A DNA stretch of 58,745 bases from an uncultured Spirochaetales bacterium (GTDB taxonomy: Bacteria > Spirochaetota > Spirochaetia > Sphaerochaetales > Sphaerochaetaceae), in the NCBI GenBank assembly GCA_949295125.1, contig CASFJV010000049.1:1-58745 (forward strand), given 5' to 3'. Positions 7,925 to 17,716 of the stretch are shown piece after piece; position 1 is the first letter of the stretch, and the number at the start of each line of letters is the position of its first letter. Below the pieces are notes generated by a model, which worked only from the letters and a program-made list of their open reading frames with translations, had not been told where the DNA came from and searched no databases. A program made the translations under genes and the position numbers.

Positions 7925-8890
7925 TCAGTCTTTCTCCAGCCTGAACTGGATAATTGTAACAACAAGTACGATGGCAAATAGTACAAGGGCCTCTGCGCTT
8001 GCAACTCCAAGCCTCCAATAGCGGAACGCACTGTTGTAGATCTCATATACGAGAACCGTTGTTGCTTCTGACAGGGCACCTGATCCTGCACCAGCAAGCA
8101 TGTAAACGATATCGTATACCTTGAAACACTGGATTGTGAGCATGATGAGGATGAAGAATGTCGTATTCTTCAGCTGCGGAAGTGTGACGTACCAGAACTT
8201 CTGCGCTGTGTTGACTCCGTCGATTGAAGCGGCCTCATACAGCTCTGTGTTGATTCCCTGAAGTCCGGCAAGATATATCACCATGTAATAGCCCATGTAT
8301 TTCCATACGGAAAAGAGCACGATGGTGAACATTGCCCAGTCGTTATCTGCAATCCAGCGTGGAGGATTTTCAACTCCTAGGCGCATCAGTATTTCGTTCA
8401 CCGGCCCCATTGTAGGATTGAAAAGCATATTCCATACTGCTGTGATTGCAACAAGTGATCCTACATATGGGAAGAATGAGACAGTCCTGAAGAAGTTCCT
8501 TCCCTTGATCTTCTGATTGAGCACGATGGCAAGGAACAAGGAAATTACAAGGGTCAGTGGAACAGTTCCGACTGTGTAGATGAATGTGTTCTTCAGTGAC
8601 GAGAGGAACATCTCGTTTGTAAAGATATACTTGAAGTTATCGAGACCGGCAAAGGTCATCTCAGTATTTCCGTTCCAGTTCATGAATGCCAGGGCAAATG
8701 CGAAAAGGATTGGAATGAGCGTGAATACTGCAAAGCCGATGAAATTTGGTGCGATGAATGAGTATGCAACAAGATTCCTGTTGAATTCTGCTCTCTTTGC
8801 AGCCTTTGACTTCTCGATTTTGATGCTTGTGTCAATTGGCAGGCCATTGGCCGTAAAGCCAGTGGTTACCTTATCCTTTTTTTTGAACAT
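7925..8890 (-). CDS. Carbohydrate ABC transporter permease (MalF type)
   Basis: The 321-residue permease has about six membrane segments starting near residue 40 (LVAYSFIAPNFIGFAVFTLI) and an EAA loop (YEAASIDGVNTAQKFWYVTL then PQLK). It forms the translocation pore with the MalG-like partner. AGAGG precedes the ATG. It lies between the binding-protein and MalG genes on one strand. The substrate is inferred only from the neighbouring GH88 and lyase genes. Confidence 0.92.
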   Translation of the reverse strand: MFKKKDKVTTGFTANGLPIDTSIKIEKSKAAKRAEFNRNLVAYSFIAPNFIGFAVFTLIPILFAFALAFMNWNGNTEMTFAGLDNFKYIFTNEMFLSSLKNTFIYTVGTVPLTLVISLFLAIVLNQKIKGRNFFRTVSFFPYVGSLVAITAVWNMLFNPTMGPVNEILMRLGVENPPRWIADNDWAMFTIVLFSVWKYMGYYMVIYLAGLQGINTELYEAASIDGVNTAQKFWYVTLPQLKNTTFFILIMLTIQCFKVYDIVYMLAGAGSGALSEATTVLVYEIYNSAFRYWRLGVASAEALVLFAIVLVVTIIQFRLEKD

Positions 8891-8954
8891 ACAAAACCTC
8901 TTTAAACAGAATCAGCCGCATGATGGCGCGGCTGATTTAGGAAATAATGGAAAT

Positions 8955-10235
8955 TCAGTTGGCGAGAACCTGGTCAACTCTCCTTCCCATCTCTGCCAGT
9001 CCTTCATCCACCCTCATGTTTCCAGTCATGATCTGGTCATGGAATTCGTTAAGGACAACTTCGATTTCAGCACTCTTGTCGTGCAGTGGCATCTCGAGGT
9101 ACAGCTGGGATACATTGAGTGCTTCCTTGCTCTGCTCATCCTGAGGGAATCCATCTGTTGATGCGATGATATCATTGATTTCTGCATTTGAAAGGGCAGG
9201 GAAGTTTCCTGTTCCTGCAAGGATTGCTGCTCCCTCTTCTCCACATACAAACTTTACGAAATCCCATGCTGCGTCTGTCTGCTCTGTGCTTGATGGAATT
9301 GCAAGTGCTGTGATTGTTCCAAGTGTTGTTCCCGGCTCTACGCCTTCAGCATGAGGATACTTCACAATACCCCAGTTCGTAGCATCATTCTGTCCGTCCT
9401 TTGTAGCTGCAATAAGTGTTGCGATGAACCATGAACCCATGTTCTCCATTGCCACTGACTGGTTGTAGAATACTCCAGAGTAGTGGATGTTGCTTGTCTT
9501 GAGTGTTGCATAATCCTGGACAACTCCATCCCTCTGCTGAGCCAGGGCCATCTCATAATATGGCTTGAGGTAGCTGTAGTCTCCGCCATCTGTGATCTGG
9601 TGCTTGCCATCAAGGATTCCAAACAGCTGAATAGCGCTTCTCCATGTGTGATAATGTGCGCCATAGACCTTGCTTGCGCCGCTTCCGGATGTCATAGCGC
9701 GTGCGATCTGGTCATATTCCTCGAATGTCATATCGTTAGTAGGATATGGAACACCTGCTGCATCAAAGAGATCCTTGTTGTAGAATACAACCCAGAAATC
9801 ACTTCTGAATGGCAGTTCATAGAAACTGTCACCTACAGATACCTGCTCAACAATGCCGCCATAGACTGAAGTGTCTATTCCATCACGTTCTGCAAGCGGC
9901 TTGAGATCCTGGAGCAGTCCAGCCTTCACAAGGTTGTTGTATCCTGGAATATCCTTGACTGCTACAACATCGAACTCGCTTCCGCCGCCGGAGAGCTGGA
10001 TCTGGAGTGCTGTCTGGTAGTCTGCAGAGCCAAGATCTATCACTTCGACATTCACATCAGGATTTGCTGCTTCATATGCGTTGATAAGTGCATCATAATA
10101 TGGTGTTGTCTGGTAATCCCAGACTGCCCATGTAAGTGTTGTTTTGCCGTCGTCAGAAGACTCGCTTCCTCCATTTGCAAAAACACTGGAAACTGCTAAA
10201 AGTGCAATTAGAAGAATTGCTAAAGCTTTTTTCAT
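8955..10235 (-). CDS. Extracellular sugar-binding protein (UgpB/family 1)
   Basis: The 426-residue binding protein captures the sugar for the MalF/MalG permeases. It begins with an export signal (MKKALAILLIALLAVSSVFA) followed by NGGSES; there is no lipobox cysteine, so it is probably cut by signal peptidase I. The mature part has family-1 features such as LTWAVWDYQTTPYYDALINA and YNNLVKAGLLQDLKPLAERD. GGAGG lies seven bases before the ATG. The gene diverges from the histidine kinase gene, and a direct-repeat element lies between them. Confidence 0.93.
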   Translation of the reverse strand: MKKALAILLIALLAVSSVFANGGSESSDDGKTTLTWAVWDYQTTPYYDALINAYEAANPDVNVEVIDLGSADYQTALQIQLSGGGSEFDVVAVKDIPGYNNLVKAGLLQDLKPLAERDGIDTSVYGGIVEQVSVGDSFYELPFRSDFWVVFYNKDLFDAAGVPYPTNDMTFEEYDQIARAMTSGSGASKVYGAHYHTWRSAIQLFGILDGKHQITDGGDYSYLKPYYEMALAQQRDGVVQDYATLKTSNIHYSGVFYNQSVAMENMGSWFIATLIAATKDGQNDATNWGIVKYPHAEGVEPGTTLGTITALAIPSSTEQTDAAWDFVKFVCGEEGAAILAGTGNFPALSNAEINDIIASTDGFPQDEQSKEALNVSQLYLEMPLHDKSAEIEVVLNEFHDQIMTGNMRVDEGLAEMGRRVDQVLAN

Positions 10236-10352
10236 GTTAACCTCCGTCTGCTAAGGCTTTATGCCTTGATACCACACTAACAGCGGTTTTCTTTCCTTAA
10301 CATGTAAAATTTTTGCAGATTCATCGACAATTTTATGTATTTGTTGGAGCTT

Positions 10353-10388
10353 CATATAAATTTTTATGCTTGCATATAAAATTTTACG
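10353..10388. promoter_or_regulatory. Direct-repeat operator candidate for the YesN-like regulator
   Basis: CATATAAATTTTTATG (10353-10368) and CATATAAAATTTTACG (10373-10388) are near-identical direct repeats 20 bases apart, about two helical turns. This is the usual layout for AraC-type dimers. They lie between the divergent binding-protein and kinase genes, so one site could control both. The assignment to the response regulator at 12168 is an inference. Confidence 0.5.
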
Positions 10389-10434
10389 ATCATTAAAAGT
10401 TGTATGCCCTGCTGATTTGTTGGATAATATCATT

Positions 10435-12171
10435 ATGCGGGTTTTCCACTCTGTCAGGACCAGAATCATTCTCATCAGCACATTGCTTCTAGCACTTTTC
10501 CTGATTGCCTATACGGTGACTGTATGGGCGATTGCGAACAGCTATGCACTTGAGAGCCTCAGCCAGACGAATTCTTTTTCCCTGAGCATGATAAGCAGTG
10601 AAATTGACAGCAATACTGCAAACGTGAGGGCATTGGTCACGAGGGTTGCAATAGACAATGAACTGAAGAACATCCTTTCGGATTTTGATCAGTCCAGCTG
10701 GATAGACTATTACCATCAGTTTGAGAGCATGATACAGTCAAACCCTGCTTTCAATGTAATAGACCGCTTCATCATTACGGACAGCAGCATGACACATTTC
10801 CTGCAGGTAGTCGGGTATGCAGCCTCTACGGGAAGGCCACTCAGGCAGGGCTCCTTCCTTGATGAAGCAGCCCATGTCCCGGCTGACAGCGGGTTCAGCG
10901 ATATATATGCATCCACATTCTCATATGAGAGTTACAATGTTACAGGCAGTCAGAGAAGCATCATAGACTACAATACCGGGCGCACGATAGGATATGTCTT
11001 TGCAACCATTAACATTGATGCGCTGTTCGAGAATCTCAGAGGCTATCAGGAACTCAATGGTGAGGCTGTGTATTTCTGCCATAACGGTGAATACTATCTT
11101 GCATCCGGTGATGATTTCACCTATAGGCCGGAACTTAGCTTTTCCCCATCAGGAGCCAGGCATGCAGTGCTGAATAACGGGACAAGCATTGTGACAAGGC
11201 TTGATGATGGCTCTTATATGCTTTACCAGAAAAGCCAGAACGGAGACTTTGATCTTCTCCAGGTCTTTTCGGCCCCATCCATACTTGGCTCATTCAGGAA
11301 CGCAACGTTCATCCTCCTTTTCTTTGTCATCGGTTTTGTTGTCCTTGTCATTGCCCTGATACTCTCCCTTTACCTGAACAAGGCAATTTACCAGCCTGTG
11401 AAAAAGCTTTCCAAGAGGATAGAGAAGATTCAGCAGAGTGATTTTTCCCAGGATAACTCAATCAATACTGATGACGAGTTCGGCATGATCGGGCGTGGAA
11501 TAAACAAGCTCTCAAGCGAAGTGACGGATCTTATGGACAGGAGAGTTGAGGATGAGAGGAAGAAGATAGAACTTGAATATAAGATGCTGGAGAGCCAGAT
11601 CAATCCGCATTTCCTCTATAATACGTTCAACTCTATAAAGTGGATGGCAACAATACAGGGAGCAAGCGGGATAGGGGAAATGATCACATCCCTTTCCCGC
11701 CTGATGAAAAACATCTCCAAAAGGGATGAAAGCCTATGGACACTCAGTGAGGAACTGAGTTTCATAGATGATTATTTTGTTATCATGAAATACCGTTATG
11801 GCAACACCATAAGCTACTGCAGGAGCCTCGATGATGAATGCAGGGACATCATGATTCCGCGCTTTACCCTCCAGCCATTGGTTGAGAATGCGATTTTCCA
11901 TGGCATTGAGCCCAAGGGCACTGGAGCCATTGCCATCATGGCAAAGGGCTTTCAGTCCCATTATTCCATCATGGTTGCTGATAACGGCGTCGGTTTTGAC
12001 AGCACTGAAGAGAAGGATAGGAAGGCTGATGGGGTTTTCAGGCATATCGGGGTAGATAACATCAGGCAGAGGCTGTCATATGCCCTGCCAGGCAGGGTCT
12101 CTTTTTCGGTGCATACCCGAATCGGGGTCGGTACTGCCTGCATAATCAGGATAGCTAAGGAGGAGAAATGA
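10435..12171 (+). CDS. Sensor histidine kinase, YesM type
   Basis: The 578-residue kinase has a membrane segment at about residues 8-32, an extracytoplasmic sensor domain to about 275, and a second membrane segment (FILLFFVIGFVVLVIALILS). HAMP follows, then the His_kinase domain: SQINPHFLYNTFNSIKWMA with the phospho-acceptor His392. The ATPase boxes are RFTLQPLVENAIFHG and VADNGVGFD. The start at 10435 is preferred because the membrane segment follows directly; an upstream in-frame ATG (10366) falls in the promoter repeats. It overlaps the response regulator by ATGA. It probably senses the polysaccharide fragment and activates the adjacent uptake genes. Confidence 0.9.
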   Translation: MRVFHSVRTRIILISTLLLALFLIAYTVTVWAIANSYALESLSQTNSFSLSMISSEIDSNTANVRALVTRVAIDNELKNILSDFDQSSWIDYYHQFESMIQSNPAFNVIDRFIITDSSMTHFLQVVGYAASTGRPLRQGSFLDEAAHVPADSGFSDIYASTFSYESYNVTGSQRSIIDYNTGRTIGYVFATINIDALFENLRGYQELNGEAVYFCHNGEYYLASGDDFTYRPELSFSPSGARHAVLNNGTSIVTRLDDGSYMLYQKSQNGDFDLLQVFSAPSILGSFRNATFILLFFVIGFVVLVIALILSLYLNKAIYQPVKKLSKRIEKIQQSDFSQDNSINTDDEFGMIGRGINKLSSEVTDLMDRRVEDERKKIELEYKMLESQINPHFLYNTFNSIKWMATIQGASGIGEMITSLSRLMKNISKRDESLWTLSEELSFIDDYFVIMKYRYGNTISYCRSLDDECRDIMIPRFTLQPLVENAIFHGIEPKGTGAIAIMAKGFQSHYSIMVADNGVGFDSTEEKDRKADGVFRHIGVDNIRQRLSYALPGRVSFSVHTRIGVGTACIIRIAKEEK

Positions 12172-13766
12172 GTTACAGGGCAATCATAGCAGATGATGAA
12201 CCCCTTGTGCTTATCGGGCTCGAGGATATGATTGACTGGGCACATGAAGGGTTTGAGATAGTCGGCCAGGCAAGAAACGGGAAGGTTCTCAGGGAAGAGA
12301 TAGAAAAACATGATCCAGATCTTGTGATCAGCGATATCAAGATGCCTGTTGAGACTGGCATAGAAGTTCTAGAACGCATCAGGGCACAGGGGAAAAGCCT
12401 TCCGCTTTTCATCTTCCTTACGAGCTATGAAGAGTTTGACCTCATAAAGAAGGCGATGAGCCTTGAAGCCCTCGATTACATCGTCAAGCTTGAGCTTGAC
12501 AGGCCTCAGCTGCTTGAGGCTCTGAAGAAAGCCAGGGAAAGGATAAGGGCAATCAAGGGATCAGGGGATGAGGATGGACAGGTTTTCAATGAGATGCAGG
12601 TCCTTCAGGAACGTTACTTCATGCGCAAGCTTTTTTCCATAGACACTCATGATATCGACTCAAAGGCCATTGGCATAGATCCCGGCTCTGATGCCTTTGC
12701 CGTCTCTTACATATCATTTCCTGACCTTCTGGCATATAACGGTGGAATAAGCCGTTTCTACAGTGCATACCGCCTTATAGAAGAGACTGTGAACCGCTAT
12801 ACGAAATGCTACCTTTTGCAGCTGGATTATGGGCATATTGCAGCAATCTTTCCGTTTTCTGAGAAACAGAGGGCAGGCTACAGGAGCTATATCAGCACGG
12901 CATTCAAGGCAGCAATGCAGGGCATCAAGGATTATTTTTCCCTTGATGTGCAGGTGGCAACGGGGCCATTGGTGAGTTCGATGGACATGCTTTCTGATTC
13001 TTTCTTCAAGGCTAAACTCCTCCTGACTGCCAGGGAGGGAGAGAATGATGCGATGCTCTTTTTTGATTACACTGAGAACAGGGATCTGAACATCAGCGCT
13101 CCTGATTTCGACAGCCCCGGCTTCACAAAGGCATTCAGTGAGCTTAATGCAGAGCTTCTTAAGGAAAATATGGATAAGGTGATTGAAAGCCTGAAACTGC
13201 CATCTGTAACCAGGATACATGCAATGGAGATTGCTTCAAGCATCCTTTATATGGCAATAACACTTGTTCCAGATGCTGAAAAATGCCTTGAGGAGATATT
13301 TCCTGCAGAGGAAAACATATTCTCGTACAGGCAGCTTTATCAGGCAGTGAATACGGATGAAATCATAAAGTGGCTGGAGCGTATGTGCTCCGGTTTTTCT
13401 GCGATTTTCATTGAGCGCCGCCAGGATTACCGGTTGCAGACCATACAGAAAGTGCAGGCATATATCCGTGAGAATGTCGATAAGAGGCTTACTCTTAAGG
13501 ACGTTGCATCAATTTTCGGCTACAGCCAGAATTACCTGTCCAGCCTGTTTGGGAAGTATGCGGGGCTCAGCTTCATAGATTATGTGAATAAATGCAAGAT
13601 TGAAAAAGCAAAAATCCTGCTGAATAACCCGAATGCGATGGTCTATGAGGTTGCCACAAGGCTTGGCTTTGAGTCCCCATTCTATTTTTCAAAGGTTTTC
13701 AAGAAAATAACAGGGATAAGCCCTACTGCATATCAGAGCAAATTAAGAGTTGAAAGGAGAGGATAA
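12168..13766 (+). CDS. Response regulator with AraC-type DNA-binding domain (YesN type)
   Basis: The 532-residue regulator has an N-terminal receiver with acidic pocket DDEP, phospho-acceptor Asp56 in DLVISDIKMP, and Lys in the VKLELDRPQL region. A long central part of unknown role follows, then a C-terminal AraC double HTH (about 430-530): LTLKDVASIFGYSQNYLSSL and FKKITGISPTAYQSKLR. GGAGAA precedes the ATG, which overlaps the kinase stop. It is the likely partner of the kinase and binder of the direct repeats at 10353-10388. Its own stop overlaps the start of the GH88 gene, tying regulator and enzyme expression together. Confidence 0.92.
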   Translation: MSYRAIIADDEPLVLIGLEDMIDWAHEGFEIVGQARNGKVLREEIEKHDPDLVISDIKMPVETGIEVLERIRAQGKSLPLFIFLTSYEEFDLIKKAMSLEALDYIVKLELDRPQLLEALKKARERIRAIKGSGDEDGQVFNEMQVLQERYFMRKLFSIDTHDIDSKAIGIDPGSDAFAVSYISFPDLLAYNGGISRFYSAYRLIEETVNRYTKCYLLQLDYGHIAAIFPFSEKQRAGYRSYISTAFKAAMQGIKDYFSLDVQVATGPLVSSMDMLSDSFFKAKLLLTAREGENDAMLFFDYTENRDLNISAPDFDSPGFTKAFSELNAELLKENMDKVIESLKLPSVTRIHAMEIASSILYMAITLVPDAEKCLEEIFPAEENIFSYRQLYQAVNTDEIIKWLERMCSGFSAIFIERRQDYRLQTIQKVQAYIRENVDKRLTLKDVASIFGYSQNYLSSLFGKYAGLSFIDYVNKCKIEKAKILLNNPNAMVYEVATRLGFESPFYFSKVFKKITGISPTAYQSKLRVERRG

Positions 13767-14929
13767 TGATCAGGGAACTTAATGAAACAGAGAGAGTGAA
13801 TGCATTGGAAAATGCCGTTGGAATTGTCAGGCGCAATCTTCCGCTTTATACATATAAATGCCAGGATGCGAATTCCCAGGACGGCATTTACAAGGCAATA
13901 GGCAATACTGAATGGACTACAGGATTCTGGCCGGGCGAACTGTGGCTGAGCTACCTATATACTGGAGAAGAGACATTTGCCCATGCTGCAGGCATATTCA
14001 CAGAAAGCTTCCTGTACCGCATCAGGAACCATATAGCTGCCGATCATCATGATATGGGATTCCTGTACACTCCGAGCTGTGTGGCAGCCTACCAGATAAA
14101 GGGGGATGCTCACGCCAGGGAGGCTGCAATCCTTGCAGCAGACAACCTCGTATCCCGTTTCCAGGAGAAAGGGGAATTCATTCAGGCGTGGGGAAAAATG
14201 GGTGCAAAAGACAATTACCGCTATATTATTGACTGCCTGCTGAACCTTCCCCTGCTTTACTGGGCAAGCAGTGAGACAGGTGATCCCAAATACCGGGAAA
14301 TAGCGCTGAAGCATACTAAGACATGCATTTCTAACTCATTCCGCCAGGATTGGTCGTGCTACCATACTTTCTTCATGGATCCAGATACAGGAGCGCCTGT
14401 AAGAGGTGAGACCTGCCAGGGCTACAAGGCTGATTCCTCATGGGCAAGAGGACAGGCATGGGCAGTGTACGGCCTTGCATTGTCCTATAAGCATACAAAG
14501 GAGGAAAGATACCTGGAGATGTTTGAAAAAGTATCTGAGTACTTCATGTCAAGGCTTCCTGAGGACCTGATTCCGTATTGGGACCTGATATTCATAAGCG
14601 GGGATGAGCCAAGGGATTCATCTTCTTCCTCAATCGTTGCCTGCGGTTTCCTTGAGGCAGCTTCATCTTTTGAGAAGCTTGGACAGTACCAGAAGGCAAG
14701 GGAGTACAGGAAAAAGGCAAAGCAGCTGCTGAAGGCAATATACAGCAAGTGCATGGTAAGGGTGGAGGAAGAAGGCATAAACGGCCTTGTGAAACATGGG
14801 ACATACAGCCGGAAGAGCCCTTATAACACATGTACCCCTGCAGGTGTTGATGAGTGCGTAAGCTGGGGAGATTATTACTGGATGGAAGCCCTGATGAGGC
14901 TTGGCGGAGAATGGAAGAGCTGGTGGTGA
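13766..14929 (+). CDS. Glycoside hydrolase family 88, unsaturated glucuronyl hydrolase
   Basis: The 387-residue cytoplasmic enzyme (no signal peptide) hydrates the 4,5-unsaturated uronic acid at the non-reducing end of lyase-made oligosaccharides and so releases it. Family marks are WTTGFWPGELWLSY, HHDMGFLYTPS and RYIIDCLLNLPLLYW. The aspartates at 96 and 156 match in spacing the two catalytic aspartates known from the Bacillus sp. GL1 enzyme (88 and 149). WARGQAWAVYGLAL is also typical. It follows the response regulator with an overlapping stop/start and precedes the lyase gene by one base. It fits glycosaminoglycan or related uronate polymers; the exact substrate is not given by sequence. 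Confidence 0.9.
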   Translation: MIRELNETERVNALENAVGIVRRNLPLYTYKCQDANSQDGIYKAIGNTEWTTGFWPGELWLSYLYTGEETFAHAAGIFTESFLYRIRNHIAADHHDMGFLYTPSCVAAYQIKGDAHAREAAILAADNLVSRFQEKGEFIQAWGKMGAKDNYRYIIDCLLNLPLLYWASSETGDPKYREIALKHTKTCISNSFRQDWSCYHTFFMDPDTGAPVRGETCQGYKADSSWARGQAWAVYGLALSYKHTKEERYLEMFEKVSEYFMSRLPEDLIPYWDLIFISGDEPRDSSSSSIVACGFLEAASSFEKLGQYQKAREYRKKAKQLLKAIYSKCMVRVEEEGINGLVKHGTYSRKSPYNTCTPAGVDECVSWGDYYWMEALMRLGGEWKSWW

Positions 14930-14930
14930 T

Positions 14931-16727
14931 ATGAGAAGCAGTATTGTTGAAAGCGCCTTGCTGGGGATAAAAGGCGTAAAGAAGGTTGAATTCAGTTCAT
15001 TCAGCCATAATAACCGCGCTTTATGGGACAGCCTTGACTGCTTTATCAAGCAGGATATCAGGAAAAGGGCAGAGGAGTGCCATTTCAGTGAAAAAGATGC
15101 AATAAGCCTCTCCCTTTTCAGGGATTTCAGGAAAACCGGTAACCGCAAGAGGTTTGAGGATGTATATTTTGACAAGAGAAAGAAGCTTTCTGATCTTGTC
15201 ATAGCTGAATGTGTGGAAAATAGTGGCTCATATATTCCGGAAATAGAGGAGGGAATCTGGAGCATCATCTCAGAGCCATCATGGGTCCTTCCGGCCCATA
15301 ACAGCTATATCAGGGATACCCCTCAGCTTTCAACTCCCCTCCTTTGCCGTCCCATCCTGGACCTCTTTGCCTGCGAGACTGCAGAAATACTTGCCCTGAC
15401 TGCCCTGGCTCTTGAAGACAGCCTTGATGAGGTGATCGTTGAAGACATCTACAGTGAAATAAGGGAAAGAATCACGATTCCTTACATCACAGACCATTTC
15501 TGGTGGATGGGAGGGGATGGCGGACTTAACAACTGGTCATCATGGTGTACGCAGAATATCCTGATAGCAACGCTTTCCAATCCCCTGACCACTGAAAAAG
15601 AGAGGATGAAGATAGTTAAGACTGCAGTCAATACCCTCGATCTCTTTCTGGAAAGCTATGGAGAGGATGGGGGATGCGAAGAGGGAGCCGGGTATTACCA
15701 TGCTGCGGCCCTGACGCTCTTTGGCTCACTGCTGGTTCTGGAAAAAGCATCTTCAAGGGATTTTTCATCTGTCTACAGAAACAGCAAGATCCGCAATATG
15801 GCATCTTACATAGAAGATGTGTTTATCGCAGATGATCTCTACCTGAACTATGCAGACTGCTCTCCAAAGGCAGGTACCCTTACATGCCGCGAATACTTAT
15901 TTGCCAGGGCAACTGGGAATGAAGCAATGGCACATCGTGCTGCACTTGATGTGGCAAGATATGGATGGAGGGAAGACGACGCTCCATATAACCTCTTTTA
16001 CAAGTTCCTGGCATTAAGCGCATACAATGATGTGATGATGGAAGCAGGAACTGTGAAAACATTTGAAAGGCCAAGTTTCAAGGTGTTCAGCAAGACAGGC
16101 CTTGCTATCTGGAGAAAAGGGGATATCACATTCTCCCTCAAGGGGGGAAACAATGCCGAAGGGCATAACCATAATGATGTCGGCTCCATAATCCTTTACA
16201 AGGGATCAAAGCCTCTGCTAATAGATATCGGGGTTGAGACATATACTGAAAAAACCTTCTCCCCTGAACGCTACAGCCTGAAGCCAATGAGAAGCAGTTA
16301 CCATAACCTGGTGAACTTTCCTCCATATGAGGAGATGGCAGGAGCTGAGTATATGGCAAGGGATGCTGTCATGGAGGAAAGCTATCTGAGCCTTGATCTC
16401 AGCCACTGCTATGCAAGGGAAAGCGGCATAAGCTATGTAAGGAAAGCCTATTTTGACAGGGAAAAAGAAGAGATAGCGGTAGAGGAGATAATATCATCTG
16501 ATATTCCTCCAGTACTGAGCCTGATGAGCCAGGAGGAACCGAGGATTGAAGCAGGCGTGCTTAACTATCCTTCATTTACGGTTTCTTTCCAGAAAGGTTT
16601 TTCGGGCGCTTCCGTTGAGGTGATTAAAGTGGATGACCAAAGGCTCAGGAAAGCCTGGCCGGAAAGGCTTTTTAGGACCCTTGTCAGTCTTGATGGCTCA
16701 GCTAGGTGGGTAATAGGATTTAAGTGA
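14931..16727 (+). CDS. Heparinase II/III-family polysaccharide lyase, cytoplasmic
   Basis: This 598-residue protein has an N-terminal alpha-helical toroid (about 1-360; WWMGGDGGLNNWSSWCTQN) and a C-terminal heparinase II/III beta domain (about 370-598). The domain includes the hallmark EGHNHNDVGSIILY (His412-Asp416) and SSYHNLVNFPPYEEM. Such lyases cut uronate-containing chains by beta-elimination and yield the substrate of GH88. There is no signal peptide, so it should act on imported oligosaccharides. The ATG at 14931 is chosen over an upstream TTG at 14901. It is the last gene of the kinase-regulator-GH88-lyase operon. Heparin, hyaluronan, chondroitin, alginate or ulvan fragments are all possible; GH88 favours glycosaminoglycans. 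Confidence 0.85.
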   Translation: MRSSIVESALLGIKGVKKVEFSSFSHNNRALWDSLDCFIKQDIRKRAEECHFSEKDAISLSLFRDFRKTGNRKRFEDVYFDKRKKLSDLVIAECVENSGSYIPEIEEGIWSIISEPSWVLPAHNSYIRDTPQLSTPLLCRPILDLFACETAEILALTALALEDSLDEVIVEDIYSEIRERITIPYITDHFWWMGGDGGLNNWSSWCTQNILIATLSNPLTTEKERMKIVKTAVNTLDLFLESYGEDGGCEEGAGYYHAAALTLFGSLLVLEKASSRDFSSVYRNSKIRNMASYIEDVFIADDLYLNYADCSPKAGTLTCREYLFARATGNEAMAHRAALDVARYGWREDDAPYNLFYKFLALSAYNDVMMEAGTVKTFERPSFKVFSKTGLAIWRKGDITFSLKGGNNAEGHNHNDVGSIILYKGSKPLLIDIGVETYTEKTFSPERYSLKPMRSSYHNLVNFPPYEEMAGAEYMARDAVMEESYLSLDLSHCYARESGISYVRKAYFDREKEEIAVEEIISSDIPPVLSLMSQEEPRIEAGVLNYPSFTVSFQKGFSGASVEVIKVDDQRLRKAWPERLFRTLVSLDGSARWVIGFK

Positions 16728-16734
16728 GAAATCC

Positions 16735-16775
16735 AAGCTTTATGGCATTTGAATCAAGTTAAAGCTTATTTTTTC
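16735..16775 (+). terminator. Intrinsic terminator after the lyase gene
   Basis: AAGCTTTA (16735-16742) pairs with TAAAGCTT (16760-16767) and ATTTTTTC follows. It ends the two-component/lyase operon. Confidence 0.7.
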
Positions 16776-16795
16776 ACTAAACTGTGTTACACTCT

Positions 16796-17713
16796 ATGCA
16801 AATGCAGGAAAAGAACAAATTGAAACTCTTCACACGTCCAAGCGAATATTTCTACCTGATCTCAGGTGCTTTTGTCGCTGCATGCGGGGCTTCCCTGTTT
16901 TACACTCCAGGCCATATAACAGGGGGCGGAGCAACAGGTGTCGGAACGATCATCTACTTCCTTACAGGTATGGACCAGGGTCTTGCAATGATGATCGTGA
17001 ACATAATACTTTTTGCTCTCGGCGTCTATTTTTTCGGTTTCAGATATGGCATCAAGGCCCTGATCGGATCAACAATGCTCTCCATATTCGTATCCATTCT
17101 TGGAATCCTGACATCCTACCAGGGAGTGCTTGACTACAGCGACAGGATGAATGTGCTGATGAGCGCGATTTTCGGCGGAGTCTGCATGGGCAGCGGAATA
17201 GGGCTGGTGCTCAAAAGCGGCTGCAATACCGGAGGTTCTGATATTGTTGCCCAGATAATATGCCATTTCTCACCATTTGCTTTCGGGACAATCCAGTTTA
17301 TCTGCAATGCTGTGATCGTTGCCTGTGGTGCTTTCGTAATGGGGCTTGAGGGAATGCTTTATTCAATCATCGCCATGTACATTTCATCGCAGATGGTCAA
17401 TTTCGTGCTCCTGGGATTTGGAACGAATCTTGCGAAAGCGCTTTATGTGATTTCTGAATACCATACAACAGATATCGCACAGCGTGTCATTACTGAGCTT
17501 CACAGGAGCGGGACGATTCTGCATGGAACTGGAATTTACACTGCAAAGAACAAGAATGTGCTGTTTGTCATTGTTCCGAACCAGCAGCTTCAGAGAATGA
17601 CCAGGATAATAAATGAGGAGGATCCTACGGCATTTGTCCTGGTTACACCGGCATATGAAGTTCTTGGAAACGGATTTGAATCCCTGAAGAAAGTTGCACA
17701 GAAGGAGAATTAG
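16796..17713 (+). CDS. YitT-family membrane protein (DUF161/DUF2179)
   Basis: The inner-membrane protein has about 305 residues, with five or six hydrophobic segments (FYLISGAFVAACGASLFYTP, then GHITGGGATGVGTIIYFLTG) and a cytoplasmic DUF2179 domain from about 225. Function in the family is not settled. Three starts compete (GTG 16784, ATG 16796, ATG 16802) and none has a clear Shine-Dalgarno. The nitroreductase gene follows after three bases, suggesting one transcript. Confidence 0.85.
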   Translation: MQMQEKNKLKLFTRPSEYFYLISGAFVAACGASLFYTPGHITGGGATGVGTIIYFLTGMDQGLAMMIVNIILFALGVYFFGFRYGIKALIGSTMLSIFVSILGILTSYQGVLDYSDRMNVLMSAIFGGVCMGSGIGLVLKSGCNTGGSDIVAQIICHFSPFAFGTIQFICNAVIVACGAFVMGLEGMLYSIIAMYISSQMVNFVLLGFGTNLAKALYVISEYHTTDIAQRVITELHRSGTILHGTGIYTAKNKNVLFVIVPNQQLQRMTRIINEEDPTAFVLVTPAYEVLGNGFESLKKVAQKEN

Positions 17714-17716
17714 GAT

